64,000 bases of DNA from an uncultured Alphaproteobacteria bacterium (GTDB taxonomy: Bacteria; Pseudomonadota; Alphaproteobacteria; HIMB59; GCA-002718135), in assembly GCA_902621725.1 (NCBI GenBank), contig CACNND010000004.1, positions 1 to 64,000 of the forward strand, in the 5' to 3' direction. Below, in pieces: positions 34,205-44,013 of the stretch. Position numbers and translations under genes: made by a program. How positions within the stretch are numbered: position 1 is the stretch's first letter; every line of letters begins with the position of its first letter. The notes beneath the pieces were generated by a model. The model was not told the DNA's origin. It did no database searches and saw only the letters and a program-made list of their open reading frames with translations.

Positions 34205-34958
34205 TTTTATTTGATATTATCACTTTTACCTTATTTGCATTATTTGATTTTACTTTATAAGATTGTGTTAGAGTATTCATCGTTCCATAATCTCCAGTAA
34301 CAATTTCACCATCTCTAGATATTTTAACATTATCTTTAAGTTCCATTATTGAAGTATCTTTATTATAATTTATTCTATTAGCAAACATTTCTGTATTATT
34401 TGTCTTTAAGTAAGATATGTTTTCATCAAATACATCTAAACGAATTATATCTTTGATGTTTGTTGATGTATCAAAAATTCCATCAATTTTCTCTCCTTTT
34501 AAATAAATTGTTTCAGTTTTTAACGAAGAATTCGAACCCTTCAATGAAAATTTACCATTTGTATTATTTACTACAATTTCATTATTAGACTTCATAATAA
34601 CATCTTTTGTGTCTAATATAGATTTCACACCATTGATAATTATTATCTCTTCATCAAGTTCAAAAAAAATTTTTTCCCCTCTTGCGCTTAAACCATAAGA
34701 TGAGGATTCAAAAATTACATTATTAAAAGCCTCTATTTTTTTTATATCGTAAAGATCATTCTCAAAATAAATTTTAACTTCATCTCCTGATAATTTTAAA
34801 TTGTCAGAGGTAATAATTACATTTTTTTTTAGTAAATAAAATTTTTGCTCTTGGAAAACTTCTATTCCTTCTTCTGAGATAATTTCTGTTTCTCCTATTT
34901 GTCTTGCATAGCTTCCATTTATTACTATAAAAATTAATAAAATTGTTAATCTTATCAT
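34197..34958 (-). CDS. lptA: LPS transport periplasmic protein LptA (OstA-like)
   Basis: This is a periplasmic bridge protein that carries LPS toward the outer membrane. A signal peptide (hydrophobic residues 4-16, cleavage near YARQ) precedes two runs of OstA-like beta-strand repeats such as NVIITSDNLKLSGDEVKIYF and NVKISRDGEIVTGDYG. At 253 residues it is longer than E. coli LptA (185), with a middle section that could be an extra repeat set. Its place between lptC and lptB (overlaps of 4 and 8 nt) supports the call strongly. Confidence 0.85.
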   Translation of the reverse strand: MIRLTILLIFIVINGSYARQIGETEIISEEGIEVFQEQKFYLLKKNVIITSDNLKLSGDEVKIYFENDLYDIKKIEAFNNVIFESSSYGLSARGEKIFFELDEEIIIINGVKSILDTKDVIMKSNNEIVVNNTNGKFSLKGSNSSLKTETIYLKGEKIDGIFDTSTNIKDIIRLDVFDENISYLKTNNTEMFANRINYNKDTSIMELKDNVKISRDGEIVTGDYGTMNTLTQSYKVKSNNANKVKVIISNKNE

Positions 34959-35404
34959 TTTAAAATTACTTTTGATTTTCCATAAAATTGAATTTTATTT
35001 CCATTATCATAAATATTAAAACCCTCTGAAGAAATAATTGTTTTATTTGAAGTAAAAATAGATTTGTTATTACTTTCCGCTGTTTGTTCTCTTCTATTAA
35101 AAGTTACTTTATCTGTTTCAATTTTAAATTTATCTGACTCAAACATTACATTTCTTTGCAAGAGTATTTTGTCATTGTCAATAAAGTTTCCTTCCCTAGC
35201 AGTAATGGTTATTTTTTGAGAAAGGCTGTTAATAGCAAATTTTGGTTCAGTAATATCAACATTAGAAACTTCAATTTTTTTTTCAGTAAAATCATTCTTA
35301 AGTTTATTGTAAAATTTGAAACTAAAAAAAAAACAAAATAAAATGAAAATTAAAAAAATTAAATATAAAACAAAGTTTTTATTTAATGATAATATAGAAT
35401 TCAA
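34955..35404 (-). CDS. lptC: LPS export protein LptC
   Basis: LptC is an inner-membrane anchored protein that passes LPS from LptBFG to LptA. One transmembrane helix (about residues 10-30) precedes a periplasmic beta-rich domain (VDITEPKFAINS, ITAREGNFIDNDKILLQRNVMF) typical of the LptC/DUF1239 family. The 149 residues are short but adequate. The start is a TTG one base after the kdsD stop; no ATG fits. Confidence 0.82.
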   Translation of the reverse strand: MNSILSLNKNFVLYLIFLIFILFCFFFSFKFYNKLKNDFTEKKIEVSNVDITEPKFAINSLSQKITITAREGNFIDNDKILLQRNVMFESDKFKIETDKVTFNRREQTAESNNKSIFTSNKTIISSEGFNIYDNGNKIQFYGKSKVILK

Positions 35405-35405
35405 T

Positions 35406-36365
35406 TTAGCTAGTTAACCTTAATAAGTCGTGAATATGAACAATACCAATTGGTTTTCCTTTTTTACATATAAATAAACTTGTTATCTTTTTTTTGTTCA
35501 TAATATTTAAAGCTTCACCAACAAGCATTTTTTCATCAATGACTGTTGGATTTTTTGTCATTATCTCCGATGCTTTTTTATTCAAAAATTTTGAGTTTAT
35601 TTTTCTTCTTAAATCACCATCAGTAATAATACCAATTATTTTATTTTTATTATCAATCACACCTGCACACCCAAAGCTTTTACTTGTCATTGTAAGAAGA
35701 GCTTTAGACATATATTCGGAATCCTTAACAATGGGTAATGATTTTTTAATATGCATAATTTCACTAACATATTTTAGATCTTTACCAAGATTGCCACCTG
35801 GATGTATGTTCTTAAAATTAGTACTTTTAAATCCTTTTAGTTCAAGTAAGGCTATAGCAATACAATCACCTATTATTAAAGTCATTGTAGTTGAAGATGT
35901 AGGAGCTAAATTCATAGGGCATGCTTCAACAGGTTTTTTGTATAAAATTCCTACTGTTGAATTTTTATATAATGTACTTTTAGAATTACTCGATATACTA
36001 ATAAGGTTAATATTAAATCTTTTTGTAAAATGAATTATATTTTTTAGCTCTGATGTTTCACCTGAATTTGATATAGCAATAACACAATCATTTTTTTGAA
36101 TACTACCTAAATCTCCATGACTTGCCTCAGTAGCATGTATAAAATATGAAGGTGTCCCAGTAGATGTTAAAGTTGCTGAAATTTTATTACCTATATGTGC
36201 ACTTTTTCCAATTCCAGTTACTATAATCCTACCTTTAGATTTGTGAATTATATCTACTGCCTTGTAAAATTTTTCATTAAATATAGATGTTAATGATCTA
36301 ATACTACCAAGTTCTTTTAAAAAAGCTTTTTTTGCACTTTGTAAAATTTTCTTTTTTTTATTCAT
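35406..36365 (-). CDS. kdsD: Arabinose-5-phosphate isomerase KdsD/KpsF
   Basis: KdsD converts ribulose-5-phosphate to arabinose-5-phosphate, the precursor of Kdo in LPS. It has an N-terminal SIS domain (GIGKSAHIGNKISATLTSTG and ATEASHGDLG) and two C-terminal CBS domains (about 205-319). I chose the ATG at 36365, overlapping the rnd stop by one base (TGATG); a TTG one codon upstream is possible. Adjacency to lptCAB supports an LPS role. The length is 319 residues. Confidence 0.93.
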   Translation of the reverse strand: MNKKKKILQSAKKAFLKELGSIRSLTSIFNEKFYKAVDIIHKSKGRIIVTGIGKSAHIGNKISATLTSTGTPSYFIHATEASHGDLGSIQKNDCVIAISNSGETSELKNIIHFTKRFNINLISISSNSKSTLYKNSTVGILYKKPVEACPMNLAPTSSTTMTLIIGDCIAIALLELKGFKSTNFKNIHPGGNLGKDLKYVSEIMHIKKSLPIVKDSEYMSKALLTMTSKSFGCAGVIDNKNKIIGIITDGDLRRKINSKFLNKKASEIMTKNPTVIDEKMLVGEALNIMNKKKITSLFICKKGKPIGIVHIHDLLRLTS

Positions 36366-36973
36366 CAATGTTTAAAGATATCCTGCTCAGACCAACCATT
36401 GATATCTAAATCTGTTCGGTATTGAATAAAATCAAAACAAGCTTTTGCCAGACCGCTTCTTTTTTCTCTAACTAACATTGCATCAAGTTTATTTTTTATT
36501 TTATGTAAATATAAAACATCAGTAGCTGCATACTTTTGCTGATCTTTAGTTAATTCTCCTCCCCAGTCAGAAGATTGTTCATTTTTTGAAATAGATTTTC
36601 CTAATAATTCACTACATAAATCTTTGTATCCATGTTTGTCAGTATACGTTCTAACTAGCTTGGATGCAATTTTAGTACAATATATATTTCTTATATTTAT
36701 TTTGAAATTATACTTAAACACAGCTACATCAAATCTTGCATAATGAAATACTTTTTGAATTTTATTATTTTTAAGAATTTTGATTAAATTCGTGGGCTTT
36801 TTGGAAGATAAATCGATCTTTACCAAATGACATATATCGTCACCATTAGATATTTGAACCAAACATAATTTATCTCTCTTTGGATTTAACCCCATAGTTT
36901 CACTATCCAATGCAACAATATCAGAAGCTTTATAACTTTTTGGTAGATCACCATCGTAGAGATTTATTTTCAT
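36365..36973 (-). CDS. rnd: Ribonuclease D-like 3'-5' exonuclease
   Basis: This is a DEDD-family 3'-5' exoribonuclease, probably for tRNA or stable RNA 3' maturation. Exo I (ALDSETMGL), Exo II (FHYARFDVAVF) and Exo III (YAATDVLYLHKI, DEDDy type with Tyr) are present. At 202 residues it holds only the exonuclease domain without the HRDC domains of E. coli RNase D, the usual alphaproteobacterial short form. It is the first gene of the 15-gene minus-strand run and is separated from the divergent NDUFA9-like gene by 60 bp. Confidence 0.88.
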   Translation of the reverse strand: MKINLYDGDLPKSYKASDIVALDSETMGLNPKRDKLCLVQISNGDDICHLVKIDLSSKKPTNLIKILKNNKIQKVFHYARFDVAVFKYNFKINIRNIYCTKIASKLVRTYTDKHGYKDLCSELLGKSISKNEQSSDWGGELTKDQQKYAATDVLYLHKIKNKLDAMLVREKRSGLAKACFDFIQYRTDLDINGWSEQDIFKH

Positions 36974-37033
36974 TTTGATTTTATTGCCTGTATAATTTAT
37001 ACTTTTTCTATATCACTAATTTAATTAAAGGTC

Positions 37034-37939
37034 ATGAAATCAATAGTAATTTTTGGAGGGACAGGTTTTGTAGGTAAGCATTTAATAAGACGTCTAACTA
37101 AAAACGGCCATAAAATCATTGTTCCATATCAAAGATCTGTACAAGAAGCAAAAATCAGACTTTTAGGTGTAACAGGACAGGTAGTTCCTTTTCCTTATTC
37201 TTCATTAGAAGACAAAAGGCTTAAATCTGTTTTAAATAATGTTGATGTATGTATTAATTTGAAAACTACATATGATCAGAAGAAGGGTGACTTTAATAGT
37301 ACAATATTTAAGTTTAATCACAAACTTATTAGAATTTTAAAATCTAGTAAAGAATTAAAACAATTCATTTTTTTTTCTGGTCTTGGTGTTGATATTGATA
37401 AAAATTCAAAAAGAAGTACTGCAATACATAAATCAGAAAAGGAGGCTTTTAAACAATTAGATAATGTAATTGTTATTAGGCCAGGTGTTATTATTGGTGG
37501 TGGTGACATTTTTATGAAAAGACTTTTGCCAATATTTAAAGCTTCATTTTTTATTCCACTTTTTGGAGATGGTTCAACAAAATTCCAACCAGTATTTATC
37601 GACGATGTATCTCAAGCTGTTGATCAAATAATTAATTCTAAGATTAATGGAAAAAATATTTACGAGCTTGCTGGTCCTAGAATTTATTCTTACAAAGAAT
37701 TCTTTAATCATATTTCTAAATTTTTAAACAAAACTAGAGTTTTAGTACCAGTGCCAATGGCAGTAATGAAACCTATGATAAATATTGCTGAAAAAACTCC
37801 GATTTCACCTCTTACTTCAGAACAGTTAACATTATTTGAAAAGGATAATCTTATCTTAAATGTCGATAAATCGTTCCAAAATCTTAATATTAATCCACAG
37901 GATACACTACAAATACTTAAAAATATTGTTGTGAATTAA
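37034..37939 (+). CDS. NDUFA9-like NAD(P)-binding protein (atypical short-chain dehydrogenase)
   Basis: It is related to the mitochondrial complex I accessory subunit NDUFA9 and to epimerase-type short-chain dehydrogenases. The Rossmann motif IFGGTGFVGKHLIRRL is at residues 5-20. VPYQRS and FPYSSLED match the NDUFA9 pattern. The usual catalytic YxxxK is not evident: the corresponding region has STAIHKSEKEAF. In alphaproteobacteria this gene generally lies away from the nuo operon, as here. Whether it is a true complex I subunit in bacteria is not settled. A short Shine-Dalgarno (AAAGG) precedes the ATG. Confidence 0.8.
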   Translation: MKSIVIFGGTGFVGKHLIRRLTKNGHKIIVPYQRSVQEAKIRLLGVTGQVVPFPYSSLEDKRLKSVLNNVDVCINLKTTYDQKKGDFNSTIFKFNHKLIRILKSSKELKQFIFFSGLGVDIDKNSKRSTAIHKSEKEAFKQLDNVIVIRPGVIIGGGDIFMKRLLPIFKASFFIPLFGDGSTKFQPVFIDDVSQAVDQIINSKINGKNIYELAGPRIYSYKEFFNHISKFLNKTRVLVPVPMAVMKPMINIAEKTPISPLTSEQLTLFEKDNLILNVDKSFQNLNINPQDTLQILKNIVVN

Positions 37940-37954
37940 GGGTTTTCTTAGTTT

Positions 37955-37973
37955 TAGTACATACGTGGTACTA
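37955..37973. repeat. Inverted repeat between the NDUFA9-like gene and gltD
   Basis: TAGTAC and GTACTA form a perfect 6-bp inverted repeat around a 7-base spacer (ATACGTG). There is no following T-run, so it is a poor intrinsic terminator. It sits about 85 bp before gltD and could be an operator for the glutamate synthase operon or a weak 3' hairpin of the upstream mRNA. Confidence 0.35.
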
Positions 37974-38004
37974 TTATTACAAAATTATTGTTTTCTTTTT
38001 TATC

Positions 38005-38033
38005 TTGAATGTGTATTTGGTTCGATCTAGATA
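38005..38033 (+). promoter_or_regulatory. Candidate gltDB promoter
   Basis: TTGAAT (38005-38010) and TAGATA (38028-38033) are separated by 17 bp, about 25 bp upstream of the gltD ATG. The position is right and the 118-bp intergenic region has no other good candidate, but the AT-rich context makes chance matches likely. Confidence 0.3.
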
Positions 38034-38057
38034 AAATAGTAAACAAATGATAACTAA

Positions 38058-39503
38058 ATGCTAAAATTTACAAAAATAAACAAGGAAAACCCTACTAAAA
38101 TATCTGCCAAAGATAGGGTTAAATCATTTGATGAAATTTACGCTAAATATGCCTCACAAAAGGCAGAAGAACAAGCTTCCAGATGTTCTCAATGCGGTGT
38201 TCCTTTCTGCCAAGTTCATTGCCCTTTACACAATAATATTCCAGATTGGTTAAAACTAACTGCTGAAGACAGAATGCAGGAGGCATTTGAAATTTCTAGC
38301 TCTACAAATAACATGCCTGAAATTTGTGGTCGTATATGTCCCCAAGATCGTTTGTGTGAAGGTAACTGTGTAATTGAACAATCTGGCCACGGTACCGTTA
38401 CTATTGGATCGATAGAAAAATATATTACTGATAAGGCCTGGGAAGAAGGATGGGTTAAAAATATAGAACCACTTGAAGAAAAAAAACAAAGCGTAGGTAT
38501 TATTGGCTCTGGTCCCGCTGGTTTAGCCGCTGCTGAAGAACTTCGAAAAAAAGGATTTCAAGTTACAATCTATGATCGCTACGATAGACCAGGCGGACTT
38601 TTAATCTACGGTATCCCAAATTTTAAACTAGAAAAAGATGTTGTTATAAGAAGAACAAATAGACTCAAAGAAAGCGGAATAAAGTTTGAATTAAATTGTG
38701 ATATTGGCAAAGATATTACTTTTGATGATATTAAAATTAAGCATGACGCAGTTCTTATAGCGACTGGGGTTTACAAATTTAGAGAAATTAATCTGAATAC
38801 TTCTAATTTTAATAATGTTGTACCAGCTTTAGATTTTCTAATAGCGAGTAACAAAACTGGCTTAAAAGATAAAGTTGAAGATTTCACAAATGGCAGATTA
38901 AATGCAAATGGAAAAAAAGTGGTTGTCATTGGTGGTGGTGATACTGCAATGGATTGCGTTAGAACAGCTGTAAGACAAGGAGCAAAATCTGTTAAGTGCC
39001 TCTATAGACGTGATAAATCAAATATGCCTGGTTCGCAAAGAGAAGTTCAGAATGCAATAGAAGAGGGTGTTGATTTTCAATGGTTGACTTTACCAACTGA
39101 ATATTTTGGAAATGGATCTTTAAAAAACGTTAGAACAGTTTTGATGCAACTTGGAGAACCAGATGACTCAGGCAGAAGGAAGCCAGAGCCAAAGGAAGGC
39201 ACAGAAAAAGATCTAGATGTTGATTTAGTTATAGAAGCTCTAGGTTTTGAACCTGAAGATTTACCTAAGCTTTTTGATCACAATGACCTGACAGTTACTA
39301 GATGGGGTACACTAAAAATTAATTATAAAAATATGATGACATCAATTGATGGAGTATTTGCAGCTGGAGACATTGTTCGCGGTGCAAGTCTAGTTGTCTG
39401 GGGAATCAAAGATGGTCGTGATGCAGCAAAGAATATTAATGAATATTTAAAAAACAATTTTTCTGATCAAAACAATATCAATAAGAAAGTAGTTAATGCT
39501 TAA
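38058..39503 (+). CDS. gltD: Glutamate synthase (NADPH) small subunit
   Basis: GltD passes electrons from NADPH through FAD and iron-sulfur clusters to GltB in ammonium assimilation. The N-terminal cysteine-rich region RCSQCGVPFCQVHCP and ICGRICPQDRLCEGNC binds the 4Fe-4S clusters. The FAD site is GSGPAGLAAAEEL, the NADPH site is VVIGGGDTAMDC, and a C-terminal GVFAAGDIVRGASLVVWGI closes the FAD domain. The 481 residues are normal. It lies upstream of gltB and overlaps it by 8 nt, the reverse of the common gltB-gltD order. Confidence 0.96.
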   Translation: MLKFTKINKENPTKISAKDRVKSFDEIYAKYASQKAEEQASRCSQCGVPFCQVHCPLHNNIPDWLKLTAEDRMQEAFEISSSTNNMPEICGRICPQDRLCEGNCVIEQSGHGTVTIGSIEKYITDKAWEEGWVKNIEPLEEKKQSVGIIGSGPAGLAAAEELRKKGFQVTIYDRYDRPGGLLIYGIPNFKLEKDVVIRRTNRLKESGIKFELNCDIGKDITFDDIKIKHDAVLIATGVYKFREINLNTSNFNNVVPALDFLIASNKTGLKDKVEDFTNGRLNANGKKVVVIGGGDTAMDCVRTAVRQGAKSVKCLYRRDKSNMPGSQREVQNAIEEGVDFQWLTLPTEYFGNGSLKNVRTVLMQLGEPDDSGRRKPEPKEGTEKDLDVDLVIEALGFEPEDLPKLFDHNDLTVTRWGTLKINYKNMMTSIDGVFAAGDIVRGASLVVWGIKDGRDAAKNINEYLKNNFSDQNNINKKVVNA

Positions 39504-42500
39504 TAACTTTATTGAAAAATATAAAAAGGATAAAAAATTTCTAGAAGAAAATCACATTTATAAGGAACAAGATGAACATTCATCATGCGGTGTAGGATTA
39601 ATTGCATCATTAGACGGCTCTGAGACAAGAGAAATAGTAGAGTTAGGAGTTCAGGCTTTAAGAGTTTTGTATCACCGGGGAGCAGTAGATGCAGATGGCA
39701 AAACAGGTGATGGTGCAGGAATACAGTTATCCATACCAAAGAAATTTTTTAATAAACAAATAGAACGAACTGGCCACACTCCTAATAATTTGCCTTTTGC
39801 TGTTGGAATGATTTTTTTGCCACGTACTGATTTTGCAGCTCAAGAAAACGCTCGTACAATTGTTGAATCTGAAATAATTAAAGAGGGTTTAAAAATATAT
39901 GGTTGGAGACACGTTCCAATAAATTCTTCTATTATAGGTGATAAGGCAAAAGCAACAAGACCTGAAATAGAACAAATATTAATTTGTAACGAAGAATTAG
40001 AAGATGAAAAGCAATTTGATAATAAACTTTATATAATTAGAAAAAGAATAGAAAAAGAAATAAGAAATCAAAATATTTCTGACTTTTATATTTGCTCACT
40101 ATCTTGTCAGTCTATTGTTTATAAAGGTATGTTCCTGGCAGAACAGCTTTCCAATTTTTACCCAGACATCCAAAATGAGAATTTTATCTCTAGATATGCG
40201 GTATATCATCAGCGTTATTCAACTAATACATTTCCTACATGGTCTTTAGCACAGCCTTTTAGAGTGATTGCTCATAATGGTGAAATAAATACACTTAAAG
40301 GTAATAAAAATTGGATGGCTGCGCATGAGCCTAGAATGAAACATAAAAATTTTGGCAATAATGTAGATGATTTAAAACCTATAATTGATGCTAAAGCCTC
40401 TGATTCTGCTGCATTAGATTCAACAATAGAGTTATTAGTTAAAGCTAATCGCTCTTTACCTATGGCTAAAATAATAACCATTCCAGAGGCTTGGTCCCAT
40501 AGAAGAGATTTTCCAAAAAAAATAAAAGATTTATACGCTTATGGTGGAGCGGTAATGGAGCCATGGGATGGTCCAGCAGCAATATGTGGCGCTTACAGTG
40601 ATTGGGCTATTGCTGGAATGGATAGAAATGGCCTTAGACCTATAAGATATACACTGACAAAAAATCTTCTTATTGCTGGTTCTGAAACTGGAATGGTTGA
40701 TATTAGAGAAAACGAAATAGTAGAAAGAGGTAGGGTAGGACCAGGTCAATTAATAGCAGTTAACTTTAAAGAGAAAAAATTCTTTAAAGATCATGAGATT
40801 AAAAAGTATTTGGCTGAAACAAAACCTTTTGGTGATTGGACTAAAAAAATTACGTATATTGATAAACTCGTTCAATCTGTTGATGAGGAATTTAGAGATT
40901 TAGACTCTGGAGATCTTCGAAAAAGAATGGCATGCTTTGCCTGGTCTGTAGAAGACATCGAATTAATACTTCATCCAATGATTGCCGAAAAAAAAGAAGC
41001 AACTGGATCGATGGGGGATGACACTCCATTAGCTGTACTCTCAAATAAATATAGAGGACTCCATCACTTTTTTAGACAAAATTTTAGTCAAGTTACAAAC
41101 CCACCAATTGATTCATTAAGAGAAAGAGTTGTTATGAGTCTTCGAACTAGAATTGGAAACTTAAGTAATATTCTTGATGAAGATGAAGATCAATGCGACC
41201 ATTTACAATTAAACTCTCCTGTTCTTTCAATTGAGCAATTTAAATCTATGCGTAAATATATGAAAGATACAGTGAGGATTATTGACACTACAATGGATAA
41301 AACAAATCCTGAAAATAATTTTGAGACAGAAATTTCAAGAATAAACCAGGAAGCAGAACAAGCTGTTAGAGAAGGTTATGTTCATATAATTTTAAGTGAC
41401 AAAGAAATGTGTAAAACAAGAATAGCTCTTCCTATGATATTAGTTACAAGTTCTGTTCATCATCATTTAATTAAACAAAATCTTAGAACTTTTATTTCCT
41501 TAAATGTTCAATCTGCAGAATGTTTAGATGTACAATATTTTGCAGTCCTTATCGGAGTAGGAGCAACAAGTGTTAATGCGTATATGGCACAACAAGCTAT
41601 AGCGGAAAGACATAAAAAAGGATTATTCAAAAATCTCTCATACGAAGAATGTGTGGAAAGATTCATTAATTCCATAAATAATGGTTTGCTTAAGACTATG
41701 AGTAAGATGGGAATATCAGTGATTAATTCATACCGAGGTGGTTGTAATTTTGAAGCGATTGGACTCAGTAGAAATTTAATGAGTAAATATTTCCCCTCTA
41801 TGAGTTCTAAAATATCTGGTATCGGAATCAGCGGTATTGAAAAAAGATCAAGATTAGCTCATGATAACGCTTATGAAGAAAGTGTTATTACACTGCCGAT
41901 TGGAGGAAACTATCGCTATAGATTTGGCGGTGAAAAACATGCTTTTGAAGCAAGATCAATTCACATGCTTCAAACTGCAGTAACTTCTAATAATTACTCT
42001 TTATTTAAAAAATATTCTTCGATGATTGATGAAATGGATCCTATAAACATTCGTGACCTTTTAGACTTCAAAAATAGTAACGATAACATTAATTCAAGCA
42101 TGGTAGAACCTTCTCAAGAAATTAGAAAAAGACTTGTAGCACCAGGGATATCACTTGGAGCCTTAAGTCCAGAAGCGCACGAAACTCTTTCTGTAGCAAT
42201 GAATAGGATAGGAGCTAAATCAGATTCAGGTGAGGGTGGCGAAGATCCAATTAGATTCAAACCTAAGCCAAATGGAGATAATGCATCATCAAAAATTAAA
42301 CAAATTGCAAGTGGACGATTTGGTGTGACAGCGGAGTATTTAAATAATTGTGAAGAAATCGAAATTAAAGTTGCACAAGGTGCAAAACCCGGTGAGGGTG
42401 GACAATTGCCAGGAGGTAAAGTTACAGAATTAATTGCTAAACTAAGACATTCAACTGAAGGTGTGACACTTATCAGCCCTCCTCCTCATCATGATATTTA

Positions 42501-44013
42501 TTCTATCGAAGATTTAGCTCAGCTGATTTATGATTTGAAACAAATAAATCCAAAAGCTAAAGTATGCGTTAAGTTAGTAGCTCAGTCAGGTATTGGGACA
42601 GTTGCAGCTGGTGTAGCAAAAGCAAAAGCTGATACGATACTCATTTCTGGTCACAATGGTGGAACTGGAGCAAGTCCCCAAACAAGCATTAAGTATGCAG
42701 GACTTCCTTGGGAACTTGGATTAAGTGAAGTACATCAAGTTCTATCTTTAAATAACTTAAGGGATAAAGTTGTACTTAGAACTGACGGAGGTTTGAAAAC
42801 AGGAAAAGATATTGTTATTGCGGCTATGCTTGGAGCAGAAGAATATGGAATTGGGACAGCAAGTTTAGTTGCTATGGGTTGTATCATGGTTAGACAATGT
42901 CATTCAAATACTTGCCCCGTTGGAGTTTGCTCACAAGATGAAAAACTTAGAGAAAAATTTACCGGAACACCAGAAAAAGTAATTAATCTTTTCAGTTTTA
43001 TTGCTGATGAAGTAAGAGAAATTTTAGGATCACTAGGCTTTTCTTCTCTTGATGAAGTAGTTGGAAGGTCTGATCTTTTATATCAAGTTAGTAGAGGAAG
43101 TTCTGATCTTGATGATTTAGATTTAAATCCAATTATTCAAACCATTGATTCATCAGTTGGAGAATTTGATATAAAAAAAAATACAATTAATAAAGTCAGC
43201 GATAGTATTGATATTAAAATCATAGAGGATGCTAAGTCTTTCTTTGAAACAGATCAAAAAATTGAGCTAAACTATAATATAAAAAATACTGATAGAGCTA
43301 TTGGTACAAGACTTGCATCAGAAATTACTACTACAAAAGGAATGAATTCTCTTCCAGAGGATTTCTTTACTGTTAATTTTCATGGTTCTGCCGGGCAATC
43401 TTTTGGAGCATGGAGTGTGCAAGGAACCACTCTTAGAGTTTTTGGTGACGCTAACGATTATGTAGCAAAAGGATTATCAGGAGGTAAAATTGTTATTCAA
43501 CCAAGCTCATCTTCACAACTAAAAACAAACAAAAATGTTATTATTGGGAATACTGTTTTATATGGAGCAACAAGAGGCAAACTTTTCGCAGCTGGAACTG
43601 CAGGTGATAGATTTGCTGTTAGAAACTCCGGCGCACATGCTGTTATTGAGGGGTGTGGTGATAATGGATGTGAATATATGACTGGAGGAAGCGCAGTTAT
43701 TCTTGGTGAGGTAGGAAATAATTTTGGAGCTGGAATGACAGGAGGTATGGCATTTGTGTACGATAAAGAAGGAACTCTACCACTTCGAATTAATCTTGAA
43801 GATATTTTCTATCAACAACAAATGACAAATTATTGGGAAAAAATTTTATATCAAAAAATTGAAGAACATATCATGGTAACAAATTCAATTTATGCAAAAA
43901 ATTTACTTGAAAATTGGGAAAACGAGAAATTACTCTTCTGGCAGATTGTGCCAAAAGAAATGATTAATAAATTTGATCAGCCTGTCTTAATACAAGAAGA
44001 AAAATCTGCTTAG
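39496..44013 (+). CDS. gltB: Glutamate synthase large subunit
   Basis: With GltD, this makes two glutamates from glutamine and 2-oxoglutarate. It has a class II glutamine amidotransferase domain with catalytic Cys at residue 31 (SSCGVGLIA), implying removal of a 30-residue propeptide. Then come a central domain, the FMN/synthase domain (SGHNGGTGASP, RTDGGLKTG), the 3Fe-4S cysteines in RQCHSNTCPVGVC, and the C-terminal GXGXG beta-helix (GNTVLYGATRGKLFAAG). The 1505 residues match the family. Its stop overlaps the convergent hydrolase by 4 nt. Confidence 0.97.
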   Translation: MLNNFIEKYKKDKKFLEENHIYKEQDEHSSCGVGLIASLDGSETREIVELGVQALRVLYHRGAVDADGKTGDGAGIQLSIPKKFFNKQIERTGHTPNNLPFAVGMIFLPRTDFAAQENARTIVESEIIKEGLKIYGWRHVPINSSIIGDKAKATRPEIEQILICNEELEDEKQFDNKLYIIRKRIEKEIRNQNISDFYICSLSCQSIVYKGMFLAEQLSNFYPDIQNENFISRYAVYHQRYSTNTFPTWSLAQPFRVIAHNGEINTLKGNKNWMAAHEPRMKHKNFGNNVDDLKPIIDAKASDSAALDSTIELLVKANRSLPMAKIITIPEAWSHRRDFPKKIKDLYAYGGAVMEPWDGPAAICGAYSDWAIAGMDRNGLRPIRYTLTKNLLIAGSETGMVDIRENEIVERGRVGPGQLIAVNFKEKKFFKDHEIKKYLAETKPFGDWTKKITYIDKLVQSVDEEFRDLDSGDLRKRMACFAWSVEDIELILHPMIAEKKEATGSMGDDTPLAVLSNKYRGLHHFFRQNFSQVTNPPIDSLRERVVMSLRTRIGNLSNILDEDEDQCDHLQLNSPVLSIEQFKSMRKYMKDTVRIIDTTMDKTNPENNFETEISRINQEAEQAVREGYVHIILSDKEMCKTRIALPMILVTSSVHHHLIKQNLRTFISLNVQSAECLDVQYFAVLIGVGATSVNAYMAQQAIAERHKKGLFKNLSYEECVERFINSINNGLLKTMSKMGISVINSYRGGCNFEAIGLSRNLMSKYFPSMSSKISGIGISGIEKRSRLAHDNAYEESVITLPIGGNYRYRFGGEKHAFEARSIHMLQTAVTSNNYSLFKKYSSMIDEMDPINIRDLLDFKNSNDNINSSMVEPSQEIRKRLVAPGISLGALSPEAHETLSVAMNRIGAKSDSGEGGEDPIRFKPKPNGDNASSKIKQIASGRFGVTAEYLNNCEEIEIKVAQGAKPGEGGQLPGGKVTELIAKLRHSTEGVTLISPPPHHDIYSIEDLAQLIYDLKQINPKAKVCVKLVAQSGIGTVAAGVAKAKADTILISGHNGGTGASPQTSIKYAGLPWELGLSEVHQVLSLNNLRDKVVLRTDGGLKTGKDIVIAAMLGAEEYGIGTASLVAMGCIMVRQCHSNTCPVGVCSQDEKLREKFTGTPEKVINLFSFIADEVREILGSLGFSSLDEVVGRSDLLYQVSRGSSDLDDLDLNPIIQTIDSSVGEFDIKKNTINKVSDSIDIKIIEDAKSFFETDQKIELNYNIKNTDRAIGTRLASEITTTKGMNSLPEDFFTVNFHGSAGQSFGAWSVQGTTLRVFGDANDYVAKGLSGGKIVIQPSSSSQLKTNKNVIIGNTVLYGATRGKLFAAGTAGDRFAVRNSGAHAVIEGCGDNGCEYMTGGSAVILGEVGNNFGAGMTGGMAFVYDKEGTLPLRINLEDIFYQQQMTNYWEKILYQKIEEHIMVTNSIYAKNLLENWENEKLLFWQIVPKEMINKFDQPVLIQEEKSA

